The notes under the pieces: model-generated
What the model saw: only the letters and a program-made list of their open reading frames with translations
What the model was told of the DNA's origin: nothing
Database searches by the model: none
Source: Collinsella sp. AM33-4BH
GTDB taxonomy: Bacteria > Actinomycetota > Coriobacteriia > Coriobacteriales > Coriobacteriaceae
Assembly (NCBI RefSeq): GCF_003469205.1
Contig: NZ_QSIN01000001.1
Location: 290,514 to 354,513, forward strand
Length of the DNA: 64,000 nt
Direction: 5' to 3'
Program-made: the position numbers and the translations under genes
Part shown: positions 48,303 to 58,188 of the stretch, one piece after another
Position numbering within the stretch: the first letter of the stretch is position 1
Layout of the letters: the number at the start of each line of letters is the position of its first letter

Positions 48303-48365
48303 TTGCGGTGAAATGCGGACTGTTTGGCGGCTTTTTTGGCCAAAACAGTCCGTATTCCACCGCAA
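48303..48365. repeat. REP-like long hairpin
   Basis: Left arm TTGCGGTGAAATGCGGACTG and onward (48303-48328) pairs with 48339-48365 with two mismatches and a one-base gap, around a T-rich loop. It lies between dnaE and addA-like genes. Confidence 0.7.
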
Positions 48366-48376
48366 GTTATTGAGGG

Positions 48377-51300
48377 CTAGAGGCTGTAGGTGACCACCTG
48401 AGGCTCGCACGGGTTGGCGAGGTCGACTTGCTCCACGCGGACGAACTTGACGGTCACGGCCTCAAAGCCCGCCTTGTGCAGAACATCGGCGTAGACGCGC
48501 GCCTGCAGGGCGTGCTTCTCCTGCAGCTGTTCCGGCGTCTCGTCCGGTGTGCCGCCCGTCTTGTAGTCGATGACCAGCGCGCGCGACGAATCCGCCGGGT
48601 CGGTCGCTAGCGCATCGATGGCGCCCTCGGCATATGCACCGTAGCGAGCGATGTCCTCGTCTTCGCAGCCCAGCGAAAAGAACGGCACCTCGGCGCGAAC
48701 GCACGACCACGCGAGCAGGTCGGCACGAACAGCCGACTTGAGCCAGCGGTCCAGGGCAACGTCGAAGCGTTCGCGCTGATCCGGCGTCAGGCACCACAGG
48801 CGCGCCAGCGCATCGGCACGCTCAGCGGGCAGCGCATCGGCACCCATCTCGATCAGCCACTGGCAGGCGGCATGGAAGGCCGAGCCCAGCGCCATGGGAT
48901 TGCCGGCGGGCTCGACAGCAGCCACGTCCGCATCCGTCATCTCGGAACCATCCGACTCCGCATCGTCGCCAGCCTCGTCCATGGGCACCCGCGTCACGGC
49001 GGCACGGTCTTCGGCCTCGGCATGCAGCGCCGCGGCAATCGACGAATAGCTGTACGAATCACGCGCCGGGAACGGACACGTGCCCATGCGCACGCCCGCC
49101 GCCTGGGGATATACGAGTTCAAACGAATCGGGCGACGGGTCGGCGGGGCCGGGCTCGACCGGGCGATCGGCGGCAGCATCGGCACCCTCCGCCTCCGCAT
49201 CACCGCGAACGAGCCTACCCTCGGCATCCAGTGAAGCGTTGGCCTCAAACGCCTGCTCGCCAAACGTAAAGTCCGCGAGCGAGATGAGCTCGTAGTCGCC
49301 CGGCTGGGAGTTGTCGAACACCAGGCGGTCGGCATCGAGCTGTGGCATGTCCAGGCCGTCCGTCGGCAGAATACGGCGCAGCACGTCGTAGGTCAGATCG
49401 GTCTCGACGTCGAAGGTCGGCGCGCACAGCTTGCCGCGGCTCACGCCGGCATCCATCGCCAAGATCACCAGCTCACGCGCTCGCGTCATGGCGACATAGA
49501 GCAAACGAGCCCGCTCCTCGAGCGAAAGCTGCAGGTCGTCGTTGCGCAGGCGAGCAAATGCCTCGGCGGGAGAACCCGTCGCGCAGACATCCTCCATGAG
49601 CTCTGGCGGCAACCACAGTGACGTGCCCTTGCCCTTAAACGCGTGTTCAAACTGCTTTTTGACGTCATCGCCCTTCACGAAGGTTCCATCGGCAAGCTTA
49701 ACGCCATCAAAACGAGCCGGCAGCGCCACGACTTGCGCCCCACCGTCGACGCGGCCCATCTGTGCCGCACCGGACGATTTGCGCACGCCAAAACACTCGG
49801 ACACCGCGACGACCGGATACTCCAGACCCTTGGATGCATGCACGGTCATGATGCGTACCGCGCCGTCACCCTCCTCGTTGAGCGCGCCCGGCGCCTCCTT
49901 GCCCGCCAGGAAGCGGTCGAAGGCGAGCGCGATGGAGCGCGGCGAGTTGCCGAACTCGGCCTCCGCCTCGGCCACGGCGTCGAGCGCCTTGAGCACGTTG
50001 GCGGCGATGGCCTTGCCCTCGGGACCACGCTGCGCCAGACGCACGAACCAGCCCGAAGCGTTGACCACGTCGCGCGCGATGGCGGCGAACGAATCGCGGC
50101 CCACGCGACGAAGCGCATACCGCAGCACCTCGCGGGCGCGCGTCACGAGCGGCAGGTCTTGCAGGCCCGGCACATCGGAATCGCTCATGATGCCCGCGTC
50201 GATATTCCGGCGCGAGGTCTCCCCCGTCTGGTCGTCCAGCTTGGTCGCCAGCGCCAGGAACTCCTGGGCGCCGAGCGCAAACATCGGCGAGGCGAGCAGC
50301 GGCATAAGGCCCTGCGCCGTATCGGCCGGGTTGGCGAGCGCGCAGACTAGGGCGCGCACCGTCTGCACCTCGGCAGCTTGGGCAAAGACTGAGCCGCCTG
50401 CGATCACGCAGTCGAGCCCCTGGTCGCGGAAAGCCTGGGCGTAGACGTCGGCGTTGGTCATGCGGCCCAGCAGCAGCACCATGCCACCCTGGGGCTGGCC
50501 GGCATCGGCAAGCGCGCGGAACCGCTCCGCGATCGCGCGGGCCTTGGCCTGCGTGCGCTCCTGCGTACTGCCGCCGGCAACAAAGAGGGCCTGGCGGCGC
50601 GAGGCGTCTGCCACCAGCGTATCCTTGCGGCCGTTACTTGCCTCAAGGTCCAAAAAGCCCTGCATCAGGCCACCGTCATCGCCGTCGAAGACGCGTGCCA
50701 CGTAACGCAGTACCTCGTCATGGCTGCGGAAGTTGCGCACAAGTTTAACGAGCTCGCCAGCAGGGGCGTCGGCCACGGCAGTCGCCTCGGACGCCGTCGT
50801 CGATCCCACCTTGCGCTCCTGGCGGCGGAAGACCTCGACCTCGGCACCACGGAAACGATAGATCGACTGCTGCGCATCGCCCACGGTGCACAGCGCACGC
50901 TCCCCCGCACCGGTCAGGTAACGAATCAAATCGACCTGCATCTGGTCGGTATCCTGGAACTCGTCAATCATGACCATCTTAAAGCGGCCCTCGTATGCCG
51001 CTCGGATGGCCGGGCAATCGCGCAGGGCCTCATAGGCCATGCGCAGCAAGTCGTTGTTGTCGAGGGCAGACTGGGCAGCCTTGAGCGCGCGGTACTCAGC
51101 CTCTACAGAGCGGGCCAAGCCAACCAGTGCATCGAGCGCGGGACCACCGCAGGCCAGCACGATATTGATAAACGCATCGGCAGCTTCCGCCTTGAGCAGC
51201 TCCACCTGCTCCTTGGGGAACGCCTTGCTCGCCCGCGGCATGGCGCACGACATCATGAGTCGCGCCGCGTCGGCCATGGTTTTGCCGCTCGCCTCAAACG

Positions 51301-52003
51301 CGTCGATGGCGTCGAGTGCCACTTGTGCCTTCTCGGTCGCGGCCTTGCTCGCACCCAACGCCGCGCGATAGGCATCGGCAAGGGCCGAGGTATCGGCCTG
51401 GCCGCGCGCCACGCACACATCGTCCATGCCGCCCGGCAGCTGGCTCGAGAGCTCCAGCAGGTCGCGCACCAGACCCTTGATGGTCGTGCCGGCGCCAAAG
51501 GAACCGCCCTCGCCCGCCATGGGATACCAGGCGTAGAGGGCCTTGAGCGATGCCGCGAGCTCGGGGGCGGTATCGGGTGCCGTCGCGCGACCCAGCACAT
51601 GCTCAACAGCCTGGTCCATAAGCTCGTCGGTATCGGTGAGCACCGTGAACTCGGGATCGATGCCCAGCTCCAGCGCGTGCGCGCGCAGGATACGCGAGCA
51701 CATGCCGTGAATGGTCGAAATCCATGCGTCGTCGACGGTCAGCGCTTCCTCGTCCATGCCCTCGTCGATAAGCGCACGGCGCACGCGGTCGCGAATCTCG
51801 GCCGCGGCATCTTTGGTAAAGGTAATGGCGAGCACCTGGTCCAGATGCTCAACGAACGGACCGGATTCGGGCGAAAGCGCGTAGACGATGCGGCGCGTGA
51901 GGGTAAAGGTCTTGCCCGAACCGGCGCCCGCCGAGACAAACAGCGGACGGTCGAGCGTTTTGACGATCTGCAGCTGTTGCGGCATCAAAGTCGAAAGATC
52001 CAT
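48377..52003 (-). CDS. addA: AddA-like UvrD helicase/nuclease
   Basis: 1208 residues. UvrD-type SF1 motifs: Walker A LFVSAGAGSGKTFTLTRR (residues about 21-38), AITFTKDAAAEIRDR, MIDEFQDTDQMQ, TVGDAQQSIYRFRGAE, and VMTRARELVILAM late in the helicase. A C-terminal PD-(D/E)xK nuclease is marked by LGSAFHAACQWL, VIDYKTGGTPDE and KHALQARVYADVL. The family processes DNA double-strand ends before RecA loading. It starts 3 bases after the addB-like gene ends, so the pair is an operon. Confidence 0.9.
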   Translation of the reverse strand: MDLSTLMPQQLQIVKTLDRPLFVSAGAGSGKTFTLTRRIVYALSPESGPFVEHLDQVLAITFTKDAAAEIRDRVRRALIDEGMDEEALTVDDAWISTIHGMCSRILRAHALELGIDPEFTVLTDTDELMDQAVEHVLGRATAPDTAPELAASLKALYAWYPMAGEGGSFGAGTTIKGLVRDLLELSSQLPGGMDDVCVARGQADTSALADAYRAALGASKAATEKAQVALDAIDAFEASGKTMADAARLMMSCAMPRASKAFPKEQVELLKAEAADAFINIVLACGGPALDALVGLARSVEAEYRALKAAQSALDNNDLLRMAYEALRDCPAIRAAYEGRFKMVMIDEFQDTDQMQVDLIRYLTGAGERALCTVGDAQQSIYRFRGAEVEVFRRQERKVGSTTASEATAVADAPAGELVKLVRNFRSHDEVLRYVARVFDGDDGGLMQGFLDLEASNGRKDTLVADASRRQALFVAGGSTQERTQAKARAIAERFRALADAGQPQGGMVLLLGRMTNADVYAQAFRDQGLDCVIAGGSVFAQAAEVQTVRALVCALANPADTAQGLMPLLASPMFALGAQEFLALATKLDDQTGETSRRNIDAGIMSDSDVPGLQDLPLVTRAREVLRYALRRVGRDSFAAIARDVVNASGWFVRLAQRGPEGKAIAANVLKALDAVAEAEAEFGNSPRSIALAFDRFLAGKEAPGALNEEGDGAVRIMTVHASKGLEYPVVAVSECFGVRKSSGAAQMGRVDGGAQVVALPARFDGVKLADGTFVKGDDVKKQFEHAFKGKGTSLWLPPELMEDVCATGSPAEAFARLRNDDLQLSLEERARLLYVAMTRARELVILAMDAGVSRGKLCAPTFDVETDLTYDVLRRILPTDGLDMPQLDADRLVFDNSQPGDYELISLADFTFGEQAFEANASLDAEGRLVRGDAEAEGADAAADRPVEPGPADPSPDSFELVYPQAAGVRMGTCPFPARDSYSYSSIAAALHAEAEDRAAVTRVPMDEAGDDAESDGSEMTDADVAAVEPAGNPMALGSAFHAACQWLIEMGADALPAERADALARLWCLTPDQRERFDVALDRWLKSAVRADLLAWSCVRAEVPFFSLGCEDEDIARYGAYAEGAIDALATDPADSSRALVIDYKTGGTPDETPEQLQEKHALQARVYADVLHKAGFEAVTVKFVRVEQVDLANPCEPQVVTYSL

Positions 52004-52006
52004 GGT

Positions 52007-55000
52007 CTACACGTCCCTCCTTACAAACGTTCCTTCGTGGTTATACGAGCAGCGCGCATGCGCGGCCTGAGCCGACGTCGGGTCGACGGCGGCAACGTTG
52101 CCTGCTTCGAGCTCGCGCAGGCGCTCGGCGATGCCGGCCTCCACGCGATCGAGCAGGGCGTCGAAGTCCATGCTGCCACCCTCGCCGGGGAAACCTTTCT
52201 TAAGGCCCGGGATGCGACCGTCGCCGCGCTCTTCCTCGAGCAGCTCGGCGCTCGCGGCACCGCGCAACGCCGGCTTGCCGCCCTTGGTCGAAAAGTAGAG
52301 CGCCGCGCGGGTGTCCAAATCCAGCGCCCGGCGCATGGCCTGGGCGTAGATGAGCGTTTGGGTATGTGGCGGCAACCAGCGCGGATCGTCGATGGGCGCC
52401 GTGCCCGATTCCTCGTCGCGCACCGTAGGGTCGGCGAGCTTAAACTCCTCAACGCCCGTGCGATGCTTGTAGTCGATCACCACGGCACGATTCTCGGCGT
52501 CCACGTCCACGCGGTCGATGCGCCCGCCAAGCGGCCAACCGGCATACTCGACCTTGAGCTCGTTGAAGGCGAACTCCAGGTAGCGCGGAGCAAAGGGGGC
52601 AAGTGCCTCGGACTCGTAGGCAAGCACGCCCTCCAGCTGCGGCAAGATCTCGGCCACCTGGCGCTCCTCCACCGCAGAGAGCGGCACCAGCGGGCCCTCC
52701 GTGCCTCGCTTGCCGGCGTGCTCGGCCAACGTCTCGTCAAAGACCTCGCGCAGCAGCTCCTGAGCGCGCAGCAGATTCTCGGGCGTCACGCGCTGCATGC
52801 CCTCCTGGGGCAGGCGGGCATGCAGATGCTCCAGCACATCGTGGACAAAGTTGCCCTTCTCCATGTTGCCAAAGCCCGCGTCGATGGACTGGGGCTTCAC
52901 GCGATACGACACGAACCAGCACAGCGGGCACGTCGAATACGCCTCGATCTGTGAGGCGGACGTCAGACGCGGCACGAGCGGCGCGTTCTCGCCCTCGCCA
53001 TCGCGGCGACGCAGGACCAGATACGGCACAGCCGCTTCACTCAAATGCTGAGGAGCCTCGCACGCGACGCGCTTGCACTCGATGCCCTCGCCGGCCGCTG
53101 GATCAAAGCCAGCGATGATATCGCCCTCGCCCACGCATGTCACCTTGGCGGTGCCAGCGGCCTCGGCATGCGCCCGCAACTCGGTCCACACGGCAGCCGG
53201 ATAGCACTCGCGCGCCTGGCGATCGTGGGTCACGCGGGCGAGCACAACGAGGCCGCGTGCCGCCTGCATCGCGCGGCCAAAGCGCACGCGCAGCAGAGCC
53301 GCGGGCTCAAGCGTCACACCGCTGCGCCCCAGCTCGGCCGTCAGCGTGGCCAGCGGGCCCTCCTCGTGCGAAAGCGGGTAACTGTCCAGGTCGACGTCGG
53401 CAAACAGCACGGCATCGTAGCTGGCGGGGCGCAGGGCTGCCGCATCGGCAAGCGACGCAAAGCGCACCTGGGCGCGCGGCGTGCGGTCGACCTCGTAGGT
53501 CTCGTAATCGTATGCGGTACTGCGCTTGTCCACCTTGGTACGAACGTCGTCGAGCACGGGCACGGTCGCGGCCTGCGACACGTCGAGCGCGCGAGCATCG
53601 TTCATAAGGATGTCGATGGCATGGCGCAGCAGAGCCGTCTCTGTCTGGCGACGGGCCTGGCCGTCAAGGCCGCCTAGAGCGCGATCGGGCAACGCCTCGG
53701 CGACGGCAAGCATTGCCTTGAGCGCCGTCACGGGTTTGTCGCGCCACAGCGCCTGAAACACGTCCGAGACCACACATGGCACGTTCTTAAACCAGTTCTC
53801 ATCACTGGCAGCCTTGCGCGTGCCCCTCACCTGGCCCTGCACGCTCTGCAGCAGGCTCTTGACGGCCGTGGTGGTCTTGCCACGCGACAGGCGCATGTTC
53901 TTGTCGAAGGTGCGCGCGCTGGCGGCATCGGCACCCGAAAGCGGACTGTAAATCCAGTCGGTAAGCTCCGGCGCGGGCCACCACTCGGTCTTGGAGGCGG
54001 TGCCCTCGTCGGCGGCCTTCATGCGCTCGATCAGATTGGCGAGCGCCGTAAACTGCCCGCCCGCGATGGATTGGGAAAACGCCGTGAACTCAGTTGTCTC
54101 GGCCGCAATATGACGCGCCGCCAAACGGGCAGCGAGTTCACCGAACAGCCGAGGCGCCCGGGCAGACACCACGAGCACGCGCACGGGGTCCGCGGACGCC
54201 GCGACGCTGCCGTCGACCTCGGCGTCCTCACACGTTTTTACCAGCTCATCGATTGCATCCACATAGGCGTGGGCGCGGGCGTGAGGGCCGGCAACCTCTA
54301 CAAAGGTAGGCTGAGCGGCGGACTTGGAGGCAGTCTGGGGCGCGACGGCACCCTCCCCCAGCAGCGCGGCCTCAAACAGCACGCCGCGGGCATCAAATGC
54401 CGCGGCAAGCTCCTCGCGCATCGCCGCCTGCTCGCGGGCAAGCAGCACGACGACCTCTCCCCCGTTGTTCGCCACGGCCGACAGCAGCTCGAGCAGGCCG
54501 TGCGTAAACGACGTGACGCCGCGCACGCAGACGGCGCGGGCGCACGCCGGAAGGTTGTCGGCCAGCACCTCGGCCATAAGGTCAGCCGCCTCGCAGGGCT
54601 CGACCATGCCTCGACGGTCCAAGCCGCTCGCACAGGCGCTCAACAGCTCAAACACGCGGGCCTCGGCGTCACTTTTGGGCTCGGGCTGAGCGGCGGCATC
54701 GCGGCAGCGCTCGGCACCCGTTCCCGCTACGCCCGGCAGCACATCGCGGGCCATGCGCGCGAGCATGCGCACCGTTCCCTGACTGCGCGAAAGCGGCTGC
54801 AGGTCGACATCGTCGCGACGGGCGATCATGTCCGAGAACAGCATCTGGCGCTGCATGTTGTCGACGAAGCCGCGGCCATCGCCCATAAGCTCCCACAGCG
54901 AACGAAGCCACGACGCAGGGGTTTTGTAGTCAACGCCCAGCGAGACGCCAGCAACCGCGGCATCATGACGGCACAGGTCGAGCTCGGCAAACGAGGGCGC

Positions 55001-55105
55001 CAGCAAAACGGCACGCCCGTGGCGGGCAACCAGGTCGGCGAGCAACGCAGCCTCGGCATCGCTCAAGTCCGTACCGGTATGGGTGGTATAGATTCGAACA
55101 GGCAT
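52007..55105 (-). CDS. addB: AddB-like PD-(D/E)xK nuclease subunit
   Basis: 1032 residues. The N-terminal half is an inactivated helicase-like scaffold with no Walker A (VLLAPSFAELDLC occupies the place). The C-terminal nuclease has STCPLCWFVSYRVKP, GNMEKGNFVHDVLEHLHARL, VVIDYKHRTGVEEFKLAD and a TLIYAQAM helix. Bacillus AddB carries four Cys for an Fe-S cluster. Here two are in STCPLC and only one remains near the end (HARCSYNHEG), so the cluster is probably absent or altered. It partners AddA, encoded 3 bases downstream, in double-strand-end resection. Confidence 0.85.
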   Translation of the reverse strand: MPVRIYTTHTGTDLSDAEAALLADLVARHGRAVLLAPSFAELDLCRHDAAVAGVSLGVDYKTPASWLRSLWELMGDGRGFVDNMQRQMLFSDMIARRDDVDLQPLSRSQGTVRMLARMARDVLPGVAGTGAERCRDAAAQPEPKSDAEARVFELLSACASGLDRRGMVEPCEAADLMAEVLADNLPACARAVCVRGVTSFTHGLLELLSAVANNGGEVVVLLAREQAAMREELAAAFDARGVLFEAALLGEGAVAPQTASKSAAQPTFVEVAGPHARAHAYVDAIDELVKTCEDAEVDGSVAASADPVRVLVVSARAPRLFGELAARLAARHIAAETTEFTAFSQSIAGGQFTALANLIERMKAADEGTASKTEWWPAPELTDWIYSPLSGADAASARTFDKNMRLSRGKTTTAVKSLLQSVQGQVRGTRKAASDENWFKNVPCVVSDVFQALWRDKPVTALKAMLAVAEALPDRALGGLDGQARRQTETALLRHAIDILMNDARALDVSQAATVPVLDDVRTKVDKRSTAYDYETYEVDRTPRAQVRFASLADAAALRPASYDAVLFADVDLDSYPLSHEEGPLATLTAELGRSGVTLEPAALLRVRFGRAMQAARGLVVLARVTHDRQARECYPAAVWTELRAHAEAAGTAKVTCVGEGDIIAGFDPAAGEGIECKRVACEAPQHLSEAAVPYLVLRRRDGEGENAPLVPRLTSASQIEAYSTCPLCWFVSYRVKPQSIDAGFGNMEKGNFVHDVLEHLHARLPQEGMQRVTPENLLRAQELLREVFDETLAEHAGKRGTEGPLVPLSAVEERQVAEILPQLEGVLAYESEALAPFAPRYLEFAFNELKVEYAGWPLGGRIDRVDVDAENRAVVIDYKHRTGVEEFKLADPTVRDEESGTAPIDDPRWLPPHTQTLIYAQAMRRALDLDTRAALYFSTKGGKPALRGAASAELLEEERGDGRIPGLKKGFPGEGGSMDFDALLDRVEAGIAERLRELEAGNVAAVDPTSAQAAHARCSYNHEGTFVRRDV

Positions 55106-55185
55106 GGTCCTCCACTCAAACCGTTCGCAATAATCAATGCATCCATCCTACCCGCCCACGCGGACAGATTTGCCCCACGCCAACA

Positions 55186-55215
55186 GATTTCCTCCGTCCC
55201 CGAGGGATCAAAAAA
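55186..55215. repeat. Dispersed repeat, copy 3 (beside a terminator)
   Basis: TTTCCTCCGTCCCC followed by GGGATCAAAAAA, matching 31653-31691 and the reverse complement of 33911-33943. Confidence 0.65.
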
Positions 55216-55235
55216 CCGCCCCCGAAGGGACGGTT
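55209..55235 (-). terminator. Terminator of the YerC-like gene
   Basis: On the minus strand AACCGTCCC-TTC-GGGGGCGGTT is followed by a T-run contributed by the dispersed repeat. Confidence 0.75.
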
Positions 55236-55262
55236 CTGCGCAATTCGTTTGTCGCCGCTGGC

Positions 55263-55562
55263 CTACTCGCCATCCTCCAGTTTGATGAGGATCTTGCGAT
55301 AGCCACCGTACTCGCCATTAAGTGCCTTGGACACGCGGCTCACCGTGGTGGACGAAGCGCCGGTGCGGGCCTGAACCTCAACATAGGGCTCGCCCTCATC
55401 CAGATAGCGCGCGACCTGCAGGCGCTGAGAAAGATCGCAGATCTCGCGCGGTGTGCAGATATCGGTTAAAAACGCCTGGATATCGTTCTCGTCGTCCAAA
55501 AGACTAAATGCGTGGACCAGCTGCTTGACATCAGGCTTGTCAAACATGTTCTCGATATTCAT
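55263..55562 (-). CDS. YerC/YecD-family TrpR-like regulator
   Basis: 99 residues. A compact all-helical protein with a TrpR-like helix-turn-helix: ICTPREICDLSQRLQVARYL, then VEVQARTGASSTTVSRVSKA as recognition helix, ending GYRKILIKLEDGE. The family binds DNA as a dimer. Its effector and targets are poorly defined. It is transcribed toward the addAB-like operon but ends at its own terminator. Confidence 0.88.
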   Translation of the reverse strand: MNIENMFDKPDVKQLVHAFSLLDDENDIQAFLTDICTPREICDLSQRLQVARYLDEGEPYVEVQARTGASSTTVSRVSKALNGEYGGYRKILIKLEDGE

Positions 55563-55883
55563 CGATCACCGCCAAACCCGCCAAAAGGCATCGAAGTTGA
55601 TACTGACATCGGGCATCGTTCGCCCGTTCTATGCAATAAAACTAATGCATGGAGCATTTGCCCGTAGCAGTGTAGCACACCACCAAACTAAAGTGACAAG
55701 ACTCTCTGTCAGCGGCACGTTTTTCAGGACGAACGCCGCTTAGAAACCGAATGCGCACGTAAGCTCCACGAATATTTGAGACAATGGGCGCCCAAACACC
55801 GCGGCGCGCGCAACCATCCATGTCGCCGCCGCAAGCCGCTTCACGCGACGCCAGCAACCCCGGCGCAAGAAAGGATTCACGCC
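55563..55883. other. Intergenic gap between divergent genes
   Basis: 321 bases between the YerC-like gene and the holin-4-like gene. It must hold both promoters. I see no convincing gene, repeat or structured element in it. Confidence 0.4.
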
Positions 55884-56249
55884 ATGCGCTTTATGCTTAA
55901 CTGGCTCTTCACCTCGATCGCCATCGCGATCGCCACGTTCCTCGTCCCCGGTATCCAACCCTTCGGCTTTGCCGAGGCCTGGGTCTGCTTTGCCTTTGTG
56001 GGACTGTTCCTCAACATCGTCGATTCGTTCGTCAAACCGTTCCTCACGGTCATCTCGCTGCCGCTCACGATCATTACGCTCGGCATTTTCCAGCTCGTGC
56101 TCAACAGCTTTATGCTGGAGCTCGCAAGCTACCTGTCGGTCAACCTGTTGGGTGTCGGCATCTCCATCGCCGGCTTTGGCTCGGCCTTTATGGGCAGCAT
56201 CCTAGTGTCCATCATGCGCAGCATCCTCGATAGTATTGCCGAAGAGTAG
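55884..56249 (+). CDS. Holin-4 / YvlD-like small membrane protein
   Basis: 121 residues from ATG 55884 (AAAGGA upstream). Four hydrophobic helices: MLNWLFTSIAIAIATFLV, WVCFAFVGLFLNIVDSFV, LPLTIITLGIFQLVLNSF and the C-terminal Gly-rich helix. The KPFLTVISLPLTIITLGIF block is characteristic of the phage holin-4-2/YvlD family. Despite the name these are ordinary chromosomal inner-membrane proteins with no lysis module nearby. Function unclear. Confidence 0.87.
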   Translation: MRFMLNWLFTSIAIAIATFLVPGIQPFGFAEAWVCFAFVGLFLNIVDSFVKPFLTVISLPLTIITLGIFQLVLNSFMLELASYLSVNLLGVGISIAGFGSAFMGSILVSIMRSILDSIAEE

Positions 56250-56284
56250 AACGCCCCCGACGCACAAACGCATCGGACCAAATC

Positions 56285-56324
56285 AAAGGCCGCCCATCGC
56301 AAAAAATGGGCGGCCTTCTTATTT
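56285..56324 (+). terminator. Terminator after the holin-4-like gene
   Basis: AAGGCCGCCCAT pairs with ATGGGCGGCCTT around an A-rich loop, followed by CTTATTT. It may serve both convergent genes. Confidence 0.85.
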
Positions 56325-56386
56325 GCCAAGTCTCAGAGGGCAAGAAAATCTACCATTTCCACCCCATCCCAACATGGCAGGCGGGG

Positions 56387-56815
56387 TTAGATGACGTAGT
56401 CGTAGCCATGGTTGGGAGCGACAAGTTGATCGAGCGTCACGCCGTCGAGGTAGTCGTTGATGAGCTTGTCCAGGTTCTTCCACACGTCGAGCGTGGGGCA
56501 CTCATCAGCTCGCGAGCAACCCTTGCAGTCGCCATCCAGGCAGGCGACCGGCGCCAGACTGCCCTCGGTCAGGCGCAAGATCTCGCCCACCGTGTACTGC
56601 TCGGGCGGGCGCATGAGCACATAGCCGCCACCCTTGCCGCGCATGCCCGAGAGCATGTTGGCGCGCACGAGCGTCGCCAGAATATTCTCGAGGTACTTCT
56701 CCGAAATACCCTGACGCGCCGCAATCTCTTTAAGCGGGATACGGCCTGTCGCCTGGTGCTCGGCCAAGTCGACCATAACGCGCAGGGCGTACCTGCCCTT
56801 AGTAGAAACCAACAT
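56387..56815 (-). CDS. Rrf2-family transcriptional regulator (IscR/CymR-like)
   Basis: 142 residues. The winged helix starts MLVSTKGRYALRVMVDLAE, with recognition region AARQGISEKYLENILATL and wing RGKGGGYVLMRPP. The C-terminal half has four Cys (92, 97, 100, 106) in ACLDGDCKGCSRADEC, a layout compatible with an Fe-S cluster as in IscR or NsrR. It is divergent from cysK and probably controls cysteine synthesis through the dyad at 56972-57009. The known analogue for cysteine control is CymR. Whether this one senses Fe-S, cysteine or stress is open. Confidence 0.9.
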   Translation of the reverse strand: MLVSTKGRYALRVMVDLAEHQATGRIPLKEIAARQGISEKYLENILATLVRANMLSGMRGKGGGYVLMRPPEQYTVGEILRLTEGSLAPVACLDGDCKGCSRADECPTLDVWKNLDKLINDYLDGVTLDQLVAPNHGYDYVI

Positions 56816-56932
56816 ATATAGTGCTGCCTTTCGGTCTTTTAGTCCGTTGAAATTCTAGCCGAAAAATTGGCTTTGAAAATACCCGTTCCGGTCAAGATGG
56901 TTAATCAACTTGCAATAATCTCCTATTTCCTA

Positions 56933-56961
56933 TTGCATTACTAGGCTTTGGTGTCTACTAT
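56933..56961 (+). promoter_or_regulatory. Predicted sigma-70-type promoter of cysK
   Basis: TTGCAT (56933-56938), a 17-base spacer, then TACTAT (56956-56961). Transcription would start near 56968, directly before the dyad. Confidence 0.6.
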
Positions 56962-56971
56962 GCTTCCCAAC

Positions 56972-57009
56972 AGCTAAACGAACAACCTATAAGGTTTATG
57001 GGTTTAGCT
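56972..57009 (+). promoter_or_regulatory. Candidate Rrf2 operator in the cysK leader
   Basis: AGCTAAAC and GTTTAGCT are inverted around a second inner dyad AACCTATAAGGTT. It begins a few bases after the predicted start point, so a bound repressor would block cysK transcription. Confidence 0.55.
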
Positions 57010-57068
57010 GCTAGACGCACCGTAAAACCACACGGTATCCAGTCATTTGAACGCTTTGGAGGTTCATC

Positions 57069-58007
<939 letters not shown>

Positions 58008-58120
58008 AGCTTCTCGTTCTTAGAACGAGTCCAAGGCACGCCGGTCTCCCCTCTCTTCTGGCAGCCTGAGCTCATCCCAACAGGGTGTCCCACATGACGC
58101 CTGAACTTGCTACAATGTCT

Positions 58121-58159
58121 GCGGCGCGGAACCAGCCTCCCGCGCCGCTTTTCTTTTTT
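58121..58159 (+). terminator. Terminator or attenuator before mnmA
   Basis: GCGGCGCGG pairs with CGCGCCGC, followed by TTTTCTTTTTT. It ends cysK. A TACAAT at 58111-58116 sits just before it, so if that is the mnmA -10 box the hairpin would be an attenuator. Confidence 0.8.
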
Positions 58160-58188
58160 GGCCACATGCCACCAAGGAGAACCTCCCC

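Noticed and set aside
50720..52954. Plus-strand open frame of 744 codons spanning the addA/addB junction
   Set aside because: Antisense shadow across two well-supported genes. It lacks a ribosome site and recognisable domains.
55884..56249. Holin annotation as evidence of a prophage
   Set aside because: No lysin, portal, capsid or integrase nearby. The family is widespread on bacterial chromosomes.
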